Positions 1 through 6,355 of a DNA stretch of 9,128 bases are shown here, piece after piece (the stretch's first letter is position 1; each line of letters begins with the position of its first letter). The translations under genes were made by a program, and so were the position numbers. The notes beneath the pieces were generated by a model, which was not told where the DNA came from, ran no database searches, and was given only the letters and a program-made list of their open reading frames with translations. Source of the DNA: Bryobacterales bacterium (GTDB lineage Bacteria; Acidobacteriota; Terriglobia; Bryobacterales; Bryobacteraceae); NCBI GenBank assembly GCA_025353235.1, contig JANXQZ010000908.1, positions 1-9,128 of the forward strand, given 5' to 3'.

Positions 1-54
1 AAACGAACCCAATTGCAGCCGATTCCGCTCGCCCCTTCTCCGCCGACAGCGCAA

Positions 55-69
55 CTCAGCGCCGCTGAG
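55..69. repeat. Short perfect inverted repeat upstream of the TPR gene
   Basis: CTCAGC (55-60) and GCTGAG (64-69) form a perfect 6-bp inverted repeat around a 3-base centre. It lies where the -35 region of the promoter proposed at 86-91 would be, so it could be an operator half-site pair. No T-run follows it, so it does not look like an intrinsic terminator of an upstream gene. The rest of 1-85 shows no supported gene. Confidence 0.3.
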
Positions 70-85
70 CATCCAGGAAAGCGTT

Positions 86-91
86 TATAAT
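86..91 (+). promoter_or_regulatory. Candidate -10 box of the TPR gene promoter
   Basis: A perfect TATAAT occurs 27 bases before the ATG at 119. A GAGGT Shine-Dalgarno-like stretch sits at 105-109, nine bases before the start codon, which leaves room for a short leader. No good TTGACA-like -35 is visible at the expected distance. The promoter would therefore need an activator or be weak. This is a sequence match only. Confidence 0.45.
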
Positions 92-118
92 GACCGTAAA
101 GGTCGAGGTCGTCTTACC

Positions 119-1357
119 ATGACAAACCAAATCATCTTTCGCGGCTGCATCGGGCTTGCGCTGAGCGCCTGTTTATTCGCACAAGGCGGGAGCAGGGGAT
201 CGGCCCCCGTCGCCACGCCCACCGCGCCTGCTGTCGGGCGGACTCCCACTACAACTCAGCCCAACGTCAACCAGAACACCACCATGCCCGACGTTCAACG
301 GCCCATGTACATCTCCGGGAAAGTCGTTCTCAACGATGGCACGCCGCCTTCCGAGCCAATCACGTTGCAGCTCCTTTGTGCTGGATCGCCTCGCTCGATA
401 GGGTTCACAGACTCGAAGGGACGGTTCAGCATCGACCTTAGCCAACGCAACAACAGCGCCGTATTCGCCGATGCCAGCCAGAGCGCTTACGGACGCAACG
501 GCGACATATCTCAGAGTTCCATGCCATCGCGCAACACTGCTTCAGGCAGTTCGAGCACCACCGAGCGAGCCTTCATGGGATGCGATCTCCAGGCTTACCT
601 GCCGGGCTTTCGATCGGATCAAGTGAGCCTGTCCAATCGTCACTCGCTCGACAACCCCGAGGTGGGAACCATCGTGCTGCACAGGCTGGGGAATGTGGAG
701 GGGTTCACCATCAGCGCCACCAGCGCAATGGCGCCCAAGGACGCCAAGAAGGCTTTCGAGAAGGGTCGTTCAGAGGCGAAAAAGGGCAAGCCGGAGAATG
801 CCGAGAAAGAGTTTCAGAAGGCCGTGGACGCCTATCCGCAGTATGCAGCGGCCTGGTATGAGCTTGGCTTGGCACAGCAGCAACAGAAGAACGTGGAAGC
901 TGCGCGCAAGTCCTACGCGCAAGCCTTGACAGCCGACTCAAAGCTGGTGAGCCCCTATCAACAGCTCGCGCTCCTCGCCGCCAAAGAGAATAAATGGGAG
1001 GACGTGGTCAGCACCACTGACCGGCTTCTGCATCTGAACCCGGTCGACTTTCCGCAGGACTGGTTCTTGAGCGCCCTCGCGAACTACCGGCTTCACAAAT
1101 TGAACGCAGCGGAAAAATCCGCCAGCAGCGGCATTGAGGCGGATACATTGCATCAGGTGCCCAGGCTGCACCAAGTGCTGGCCATGGTGCTCGCGGAGAA
1201 GCAGGATTACGCCGGAGCCAGCGAGCAATTAAAATCCTATCTCCAACTCGCCCCTAACGCGCCGGACGCCGAACAAGTGAAGAAGCAACTCGCCGATGTG
1301 GAGAGGGTTGCTAAGCCCCAGGCATCCGCGAAGACCCCGGAAGTAAGCCGACCATAG
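119..1357 (+). CDS. Secreted TPR-repeat protein with carboxypeptidase-regulatory-like domain
   Basis: This 412-residue exported protein has an N-terminal hydrophobic stretch ending in LSACLFAQ (about residues 10-22). It may be cut by signal peptidase I near FAQ, or processed as a lipoprotein at Cys18 (LSAC fits a lipobox, but the hydrophobic core is short). A Pro/Thr-rich linker (about 30-60) leads to a beta-sandwich segment beginning ISGKVVLNDGTPP and containing FTDSKGRFSIDL (about 65-107), typical of carboxypeptidase-regulatory-like (transthyretin-fold) domains. A Ser-rich stretch follows. Residues about 207-385 hold three or four TPR units, for example around residues 209-242, 243-276 and 348-381. 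The tail is Lys/Pro/Ala rich. TPRs imply protein binding in the periplasm or at the envelope; no enzymatic residues are apparent. The start is supported by GAGGT nine bases upstream. This architecture is common in Acidobacteria, but the specific role is unknown. Confidence 0.85.
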   Translation: MTNQIIFRGCIGLALSACLFAQGGSRGSAPVATPTAPAVGRTPTTTQPNVNQNTTMPDVQRPMYISGKVVLNDGTPPSEPITLQLLCAGSPRSIGFTDSKGRFSIDLSQRNNSAVFADASQSAYGRNGDISQSSMPSRNTASGSSSTTERAFMGCDLQAYLPGFRSDQVSLSNRHSLDNPEVGTIVLHRLGNVEGFTISATSAMAPKDAKKAFEKGRSEAKKGKPENAEKEFQKAVDAYPQYAAAWYELGLAQQQQKNVEAARKSYAQALTADSKLVSPYQQLALLAAKENKWEDVVSTTDRLLHLNPVDFPQDWFLSALANYRLHKLNAAEKSASSGIEADTLHQVPRLHQVLAMVLAEKQDYAGASEQLKSYLQLAPNAPDAEQVKKQLADVERVAKPQASAKTPEVSRP

Positions 1358-1425
1358 CTAGTACCGTTCAATCCCGAAGTACTCTTGTCGAGACCCGCTG
1401 ATTTGGGAACACTGGTTGTACTAGC
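1357..1425. repeat. 8-bp inverted repeat bracketing the TPR/PAS intergenic gap
   Basis: GCTAGTAC (1357-1364) and GTACTAGC (1418-1425) are perfect inverted copies separated by 53 bases. They almost exactly bracket the 73-base gap between the TPR stop codon and the PAS-protein start. Nothing else is recognised in the gap: there is no clear promoter, Shine-Dalgarno or T-rich terminator. The arms could pair in RNA or bind a dimeric regulator, but chance occurrence is possible. Confidence 0.3.
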
Positions 1426-1430
1426 AACCA
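1413..1430 (+). promoter_or_regulatory. Hairpin directly abutting the PAS-protein start codon
   Basis: TGGTTG (1413-1418) and CAACCA (1425-1430) form a 6-bp stem around a 6-base loop. The last stem base touches the ATG at 1431. No Shine-Dalgarno sequence is visible here, so this small helix occupies the place where a ribosome-binding site is expected. It might limit translation initiation. Its loop-side arm shares bases with the GTACTAGC repeat, so two alternative pairings are possible. The functional role is inferred only. Confidence 0.3.
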
Positions 1431-3344
1431 ATGGATAGAGAGATCGAACAGTGGAAAGCTCGAGAAGTGGCCCGCCTTCTTGCGCTGGTGGAGACCGAGC
1501 GCCGCTACTACCAGGAAATCGTAGCCGCTCTGCCCGTAGGTCTGCTGATACTGTCATCCGACCTAAGCATCGTGTCGTCTAATCGCGAGATTCGCAAGAT
1601 CTTCGGCTTGCGTCCGGGCGAGCCCTTGCGCGGGAGGCTCGATAGCTTTGTGCCGCAGTCCCTGGTCGACACCGCCCGCGAGGTGATCGAGTCTGGCGAA
1701 CCTCGAAATAATTTGACCGTGCAAGTGCCGGGCGAATCTGGACGCTCTCTGCGGGTGAATATTCAGCAAATTCAAAACTGGGATGACGATCCTCAACACG
1801 AGGCCCTCTTGACTGTCGAGGACAGCCCCGGTTCAAGTTTCGACCCAGGTTCGAATGGCAACACCGGGCGGGCTTCCGGAGATGAATCGATCCCCGCGTC
1901 CGAGCTGCTCGATAATCTTGACGGCATGGTTTGGGCAATCGATCTCCCCGGCAAACGGTTCCTGTATGTGAACGAGAAGGCTGAAGAAATGCTCGGCTAC
2001 TCCGCCGAACAATGGTTGAGCTCGCCTACCTTCTGGAGCGATCGGATCCATCCCGACGACCGCGAATGGGTGCTCGCATCTTATGACCGCTCCATCGAAA
2101 ACTGGTCCCGCCATAGTTGCGAGTACCGCGCCGTCAGCTCGTCGGGCAAAGTGATCTGGCTGCGGGAGACGGCCCGGCTGCTGCAGGACGCCGACGGGCG
2201 CACCGGCCATCTCCTGGGCTTCGCAATGGAAGTTACGCAGCGCCGCCTGCTTGAGCTTCAGCACGTGCAGTCTCAACGCATGGAAGCCTTAGGCCGGCTC
2301 TCCGCCAGAATATCGGTCGAGATTGCGCAGCACTTAACCGCTGTTGAGAACTCTCTGGAAAAGGGCGATGCGAAGAGAGCCCTCGCGGGTACGGCGCGGC
2401 TCCGGACTCTTGCCGACGGGCTCGCCGCTTTCCATCGTCACGAGGCCGTGCCGACCCAAGCTCTGGATTTGCGCGAACTGCTGAAGTCCATCGAGCCTGC
2501 GCTCCAGCAGGCGGCTGGCGCTTCCATCGAGTTCGAGTTGACCCTCTTTCCCGCCATTGTCGGCGTCCGCGTAGACCCCGGCCAGCTCCAAGAGGTCCTC
2601 GCAACGCTGATTCAGCGGGCCGTGGGCGCTATGGGCGGGGCGGGGAAGCTGACTATCGACTGTGCTCCGACCGAGATTGACGAGCTGCTGCATCGCCCCG
2701 AAGCCATGCTCCGGGCCGGCGTTTACGCGGTCATCGCGGTGGAAGACAACGGTCCCACCCTGGATGCCAAGTCCAGCGCAGGCGTCTTCGAATCGTTCCT
2801 TCCGGCGCGGAACAGCGGCGAAGAATTGGGGCATCGGCTAGCTCGCGCGTATAGCTTGGTCCGGCAATGGGGCGGCGACATTTTAATCTCTACGTCCGTC
2901 CATCAAGGGAATATCTTCCAGGTGTTTCTGCCTCGCGTGGGGGAGCGCATTGAGGTTCCCGTCCAGGAAGCGGCCGTGCTGCCAGCGGATCGTCCCCAGA
3001 CCATTGTGGTGCTGGAAGCGGATAACGGGATTCGAACCCTCGTTCAGAAAATGCTGAAGCGCCAGAGCTACAACGTGCTGGAGGCAAGCGACGCGGCCTC
3101 TGCGCTGCAGCATTTCGAAGAGCAGGCGGGAGCCGTGGATCTGCTCATCGCGGATGTGTCAGCCGACGACGCAGCGGCCCACAAAGCCATCGCAGACCTG
3201 CGAAAGTCGCAGCACGGGTTGAAGGTGCTGTACCTCTCGGAAAGCGCTTCCGCCGAGCAGCCCGCGCTTCAGAAGCCGTTTACTCTCGGGTCGCTGATCG
3301 GAAAGGTGAAAGAAATCCTCACTGATTCAACGGAGCGCCTTTAG
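1431..3344 (+). CDS. PAS-PAS hybrid histidine kinase-like protein, probable pseudokinase
   Basis: This 637-residue soluble protein has no membrane segments or signal peptide. The order is: charged helix (1-30), PAS domain 1 (about 30-130), linker, PAS domain 2 of the PAS_3 type (about 157-272, with FLYVNEKAEEMLGYS and IHPDDRE), dimerisation helix (about 278-335), ATPase-like domain (about 345-502) and receiver domain (about 524-630). The dimerisation helix reads MEALGRLSARISVEIAQ where active relatives carry MEAxGRLxxxxAHDFNN, so the phospho-accepting His is Val296. The N-box Asn is Arg396 (LIQRAVGAM), and the glycine-rich G2 loop is altered around 463-471. The receiver keeps Asp575, Ser603 and Lys615 but has Glu-Ala (529-530) in the acidic pocket. 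The protein therefore probably senses through PAS and signals by binding rather than by autophosphorylation. ATG 1431 lacks a Shine-Dalgarno sequence, but the N-terminal helix makes sense from there. The target is unknown. Confidence 0.85.
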   Translation: MDREIEQWKAREVARLLALVETERRYYQEIVAALPVGLLILSSDLSIVSSNREIRKIFGLRPGEPLRGRLDSFVPQSLVDTAREVIESGEPRNNLTVQVPGESGRSLRVNIQQIQNWDDDPQHEALLTVEDSPGSSFDPGSNGNTGRASGDESIPASELLDNLDGMVWAIDLPGKRFLYVNEKAEEMLGYSAEQWLSSPTFWSDRIHPDDREWVLASYDRSIENWSRHSCEYRAVSSSGKVIWLRETARLLQDADGRTGHLLGFAMEVTQRRLLELQHVQSQRMEALGRLSARISVEIAQHLTAVENSLEKGDAKRALAGTARLRTLADGLAAFHRHEAVPTQALDLRELLKSIEPALQQAAGASIEFELTLFPAIVGVRVDPGQLQEVLATLIQRAVGAMGGAGKLTIDCAPTEIDELLHRPEAMLRAGVYAVIAVEDNGPTLDAKSSAGVFESFLPARNSGEELGHRLARAYSLVRQWGGDILISTSVHQGNIFQVFLPRVGERIEVPVQEAAVLPADRPQTIVVLEADNGIRTLVQKMLKRQSYNVLEASDAASALQHFEEQAGAVDLLIADVSADDAAAHKAIADLRKSQHGLKVLYLSESASAEQPALQKPFTLGSLIGKVKEILTDSTERL

Positions 3345-4142
3345 GTAGGCTTGTTCCCGATCGCGGACGTATGCGCGATACCCTTCGGGATCCACAAACG
3401 GGTTCGTCTTGCCGCCTTTCTGCAAGCGCGCGTACTTTTCGTCCATTCCGTAATAAGCCCCGTGCGCGCCCAGGAAGATGTCGCAAGGCAAAGCCTTAAG
3501 CACTTGGAAAGTTCGGGCAAAATCGGAGGCGATCTCCGGATAATCCTTGTTGCCCGTGAGTTGATAGCCCTCGTTCACGTTGGGGCTTCCAACGATTACG
3601 ACATCGTAGGTCTTGCCGCCATCGGTGGCCTTCATGGTCCAAGTGGTGCATCCGCGCGTGTGGCCAGGAGTTAAATGCGCCGTCAGCGTGGCTCCGCCCA
3701 GGGTAACGGTATCCCCGTCCTTCAGGACGCGATTCACCTTGCACGGCTTCCAGCGTTCTTTGTAGAAATACTGGCCCTCGCCTCCGGTCGCGATTGCCCG
3801 CTCGTCGCCTTGCATCACGTAAACCTGCGCTCCGGTCAGCTCTTTCATGAGCGCATGGCCCGCCACATGGTCGTTATGCGCATGGCTGGCCAGCAGAATT
3901 TTCACGTCGCTGAGCTTGAATCCAAGCTTCTCGATGTTCGCCCGGATGATCGGCACGGTCCGCTCAAAGCTCGAGTTGATCAGGATCGAGCCCTCGCTCG
4001 TCGTGATCAGATAAGTCGACAACCCCTTCGAGCCGACATAGTAGAGATTGTCCGCAATGCGATGGGGAGGAAACGGATCGTCCCAATCCTTCTGGGCAAA
4101 GGAGAGCGCCGCAAAGGCGAGAAACACAAGGATGAACCGCAT
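3327..4142 (-). CDS. Exported subclass B3-type metallo-beta-lactamase-fold hydrolase
   Basis: This is a 271-residue protein with a signal peptide (MRFILVFLAFAALSFAQ). It has the full zinc-ligand set of subclass B3 metallo-beta-lactamases: His87, His89, Asp91 and His92 in SHAHNDHVAG, His161 in PGHTRGCTTW and His227 in LGAHGAYY. The N-terminal segment (DNLYYVGSKGLSTYLITTSEG, split ILINSSFERTVPIIRANIEKLGF) also follows the B3 pattern. The mature enzyme should bind two Zn ions in the periplasm and may hydrolyse beta-lactams, although related folds act as lactonases or other hydrolases. The start is set at 4142 because GAGGTG (4151-4146 on the complement) lies just upstream and the signal peptide begins there; an in-frame ATG at 4172 would bury the signal. 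The gene is divergent from the cytochrome operon, and its last 18 bases overlap the end of the PAS-protein gene. Fold confidence is high; substrate confidence is moderate. Confidence 0.85.
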   Translation of the reverse strand: MRFILVFLAFAALSFAQKDWDDPFPPHRIADNLYYVGSKGLSTYLITTSEGSILINSSFERTVPIIRANIEKLGFKLSDVKILLASHAHNDHVAGHALMKELTGAQVYVMQGDERAIATGGEGQYFYKERWKPCKVNRVLKDGDTVTLGGATLTAHLTPGHTRGCTTWTMKATDGGKTYDVVIVGSPNVNEGYQLTGNKDYPEIASDFARTFQVLKALPCDIFLGAHGAYYGMDEKYARLQKGGKTNPFVDPEGYRAYVRDREQAYLKALR

Positions 4143-4261
4143 GGTCACCTCAACATTATCCTCGATCCCCATTTGTGGGCAGCCAATCCTGGCTGCAGCC
4201 GCCTTTCAGCCGTTCTCTAAACAATTTTTCGCCTCCGAACGCAATACTATGGAAAGAACGG
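4143..4261. other. Divergent intergenic region with palindromes
   Basis: These 119 bases separate the outward-reading hydrolase and Rieske genes and should hold promoters for both. There is a perfect 10-base palindrome GGCTGCAGCC at 4191-4200. There is also an overlapping inverted repeat, GCAGCC (4179-4184) and GGCTGC (4191-4196) around a 6-base loop, and another CAGCC copy follows near 4207. These could be a regulator-binding site between the two genes. No convincing paired -35/-10 was found on either strand. Confidence 0.35.
4251..4256 (+). promoter_or_regulatory. Ribosome-binding site fixing the Rieske start
   Basis: GGAAAG lies five bases before the ATG at 4262. It supports this start over the in-frame ATG at 4175, which would add 29 residues in front of the twin-arginine signal and has no comparable site. 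Confidence 0.6.
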
Positions 4262-4759
4262 ATGATTCAACAAACCAACCCGAACCGCCGGACTTTCTAC
4301 CTGACCGTCATCTACGGCCTGTCCGGACTGATGAGCGCCGCCCTGGCCATCCCAGGCGCCGTCTACCTCCTCTTCCCTCCCCGCGTCAAAAAAAGCGGGG
4401 ATTGGGTAGAGGCAGGCGACGTCTCCCAACTCAAAGATCAAGAACCCTCCGAGCTGGTCTTCAAGCGTACCCGCCTCGACGGCTGGAGGTCGCTTACCGA
4501 AAAGACCAGCGCATGGGTAGTGAAGGAAGGTGGACAGCAGATCGCCGCCTTCGCGCCCCAATGCACTCATCTCGGCTGCGCGTACCACTGGGACAGCGGC
4601 AGCAAAAACTTCCTGTGCCCATGCCACACGTCCGCATTCTCCATGGACGGCAAGGTGCTCTCCGGACCCGCCCCGCGCCCTCTCGATCAGTACGAGGTAA
4701 AATTGCAAGGCACCAAAATCTTGATCGGTTCCATCAAGAAGGCACCCGTAGTTTCGTAA
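4262..4759 (+). CDS. Rieske iron-sulfur protein of a cytochrome bc/b6f-type complex
   Basis: This 165-residue protein starts with a short N-terminal segment carrying Arg-Arg (NRRTFYLTVIYG), followed by one hydrophobic helix (about 13-38). That is the usual uncleaved twin-arginine-type anchor of Rieske proteins, exported folded with its cluster. The two Rieske boxes are intact: CTHLGC (Cys101 and His103 as ligands, Cys106 for the disulfide) and CPCHTSAF (Cys119 and His122 as ligands, Cys121 for the disulfide). A GPAPRPLDQYEV stretch follows, as in the family's Pro loop. The [2Fe-2S] domain would take one electron from quinol at the Qo site of the cytochrome b encoded 12 bases downstream and pass it to a periplasmic c heme. 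Length and layout resemble the b6f/QcrA group. It is the first gene of the four-gene cluster. Family identity is very secure. Confidence 0.95.
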   Translation: MIQQTNPNRRTFYLTVIYGLSGLMSAALAIPGAVYLLFPPRVKKSGDWVEAGDVSQLKDQEPSELVFKRTRLDGWRSLTEKTSAWVVKEGGQQIAAFAPQCTHLGCAYHWDSGSKNFLCPCHTSAFSMDGKVLSGPAPRPLDQYEVKLQGTKILIGSIKKAPVVS

Positions 4760-4771
4760 CGGCAACCACCT

Positions 4772-6355
4772 ATGCCAATACCCGCAAGAGTTCGCAGCAT
4801 CGTCGATTGGATCGACCACCGCACGGGTCTCGAGACCGCCATCCGCGATTTCTTATACGAGGAAATCCCCGAGTCGAGCGGCTGGCACCAAGTCTTCGGC
4901 AGCATGGCGCTGTTCTCGTTCATGGTCCAGGCCTTTACCGGAATCCTGCTGGCCTTCAACTACGCGCCTACTCCAGGCGACGCGTATAACAGCGTCCGCT
5001 ATATCACGCTTGACCTGACAGGGGGCGCTCTGGTGCGCGGCCTGCACCACTGGGGCGCAAGCCTCATGATCATCGTCGTGGTGCTCCACATGACGCAGGT
5101 TTTCATCAGCGGCGGGTATAAAAAGCCGCGCGAGGCCACTTGGCTGGCAGGCTGCGTGCTGCTGCTGACGACCTTCGCCTTCGGGCTGACAGGCTACCTG
5201 CTGCCTTGGGATAATCGAGCCTACTGGGGCACGGTGGTCACCACCCAGATCGCCGCTTCAGCGCCCTTGGTCGGACAGTACATGCAACGGCTGATGGGCG
5301 GATCGGATGGGGTGGGAGTCGTGACCTTCACACGCTTCTACGCCATGCACGTGATGATCCTGCCACTGTCCATGATCGCTTTGATCGGCATACATGTTTA
5401 CCTCGTCCGCAAGCACGGAGTTGCTCCCGTGGCTGGCGACGTCGGCCCCAAGAAGAGGTTCTTCCCGGAACAAGTGTTCAAGGATACGCTCGCCATCTTC
5501 GCCGTCTTCACGCTGCTATTCGTTCTCGCCTTGGTTGCCCGCGCTCCCCTCGGAAGGCTCGCCGATCCTACGGACACAAGCTACATCCCCCGCCCCGAAT
5601 GGTATTTCCTCTTCCTCTTTCAAACACTGAAGCTCTTCGAAGGGCCGCTGGAAGTCGTGGGGGCAGTCATCCTCCCGAATCTCGCGATCCTAGCTCTCTT
5701 CCTCGTTCCTTTTATCGACCGTGGACGCATGATCAAGACCGCTCAGCGCACCGTCGCCATCGGAGTGGTTGTCTTAGCTGGGCTAGCCTGGGCTGGCCTC
5801 ACGGCGGCAGCAGTCAGGAGCACTCCCAAAGCTATGGAAGATACCGCCGGCCTTGAGCCCGACGCCGAGCCTTGGCAACTGGCAGCGCCGTCGGAGATCG
5901 CCGCAGTGGGTTATTTCCGAATGCAGAACTGCGGCAAATGCCACGCTGGAGGGAAGGTCACAGCTCACAAAACCAGCGAGGAACTCATCGCTCACTTCAA
6001 GCAGGCCACGACGGTAACGCAGCTCAGCGACTCGCAACTCAAGGCTCTGGCGAATGTTTTTATCAAGATGAATCCTAACGCCGCGGCGGCCCTCCTGTCG
6101 GCCCCGCAACCCGCCGTGGAGGGCGCGATGGTTTACGAAAAGAGCCACTGCGGCATCTGCCATCAAGTGAACGGAGTCGGCGTCAAGCTTGGACCTGAAC
6201 TCAATGGCATCGCTCTCCGGCGCAATCGCGATTGGCTCATTCAGCACTTCCTCGATCCCCAGCGGCTATCGCCAGGCTCCACCATGCCGCGCTATCGATT
6301 CAATCCGAAAGACATGGAAGCGATTGTGGCCTACCTGCAAAAGGTTCCCAACTGA
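4772..6355 (+). CDS. Cytochrome b fused to a C-terminal diheme cytochrome c
   Basis: In this 527-residue protein, residues 1-350 are a complete seven-helix cytochrome b (b6 plus subunit IV equivalents; helices near 41-63, 94-112, 124-146, 190-212, 238-258, 293-316 and 325-347). The b-heme ligands are His92/His106 (14 apart) and His193/His208 (15 apart); the 14/15 spacing is that of b6-type proteins. The Qo motif PEWY is at 275-278. With a cytosolic N-terminus and seven helices, the tail is periplasmic and carries two c-type heme sites, CGKCH (387-391) and CGICH (460-464). Met505 in STMPRYRF is the likely ligand of the second; the first lacks a Met at the matching place. Val41 aligns with the Cys that holds the extra heme in b6f, so that heme is probably absent. 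The protein oxidises quinol (or reduces quinone) with the upstream Rieske protein. No Shine-Dalgarno is obvious; coupling to the Rieske gene is likely. Confidence 0.93.
   Translation: MPIPARVRSIVDWIDHRTGLETAIRDFLYEEIPESSGWHQVFGSMALFSFMVQAFTGILLAFNYAPTPGDAYNSVRYITLDLTGGALVRGLHHWGASLMIIVVVLHMTQVFISGGYKKPREATWLAGCVLLLTTFAFGLTGYLLPWDNRAYWGTVVTTQIAASAPLVGQYMQRLMGGSDGVGVVTFTRFYAMHVMILPLSMIALIGIHVYLVRKHGVAPVAGDVGPKKRFFPEQVFKDTLAIFAVFTLLFVLALVARAPLGRLADPTDTSYIPRPEWYFLFLFQTLKLFEGPLEVVGAVILPNLAILALFLVPFIDRGRMIKTAQRTVAIGVVVLAGLAWAGLTAAAVRSTPKAMEDTAGLEPDAEPWQLAAPSEIAAVGYFRMQNCGKCHAGGKVTAHKTSEELIAHFKQATTVTQLSDSQLKALANVFIKMNPNAAAALLSAPQPAVEGAMVYEKSHCGICHQVNGVGVKLGPELNGIALRRNRDWLIQHFLDPQRLSPGSTMPRYRFNPKDMEAIVAYLQKVPN

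Noticed and set aside
2334..2834. 166-codon antisense open frame inside the PAS protein
   Set aside because: It lies wholly within the ATPase-like region, has no recognisable motif or ribosome-binding site, and is typical of shadow frames in GC-rich genes.
4155..4160. GATAAT on the complement as a -10 box for the hydrolase gene
   Set aside because: It is too close to the ribosome-binding site and has no supporting -35.
4143..4172. Upstream ATG (4172, complement) as the hydrolase start
   Set aside because: It would add ten polar residues before a textbook signal peptide, while GAGGTG immediately precedes the ATG at 4142.
4245..4250. TACTAT as a -10 box for the Rieske operon
   Set aside because: No matching -35 is seen, and the implied transcript would start after the GGAAAG ribosome-binding site.
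4048..4989. 313-codon + strand open frame across the hydrolase start, the Rieske gene and the cytochrome b start
   Set aside because: It is Arg/Pro-rich out-of-frame translation of GC-rich DNA and overlaps three genes with clear family motifs in other frames.
5783..6247. 154-codon antisense open frame opposite the cytochrome c tail
   Set aside because: The + strand carries CxxCH motifs and family patterns; the antisense product has none.
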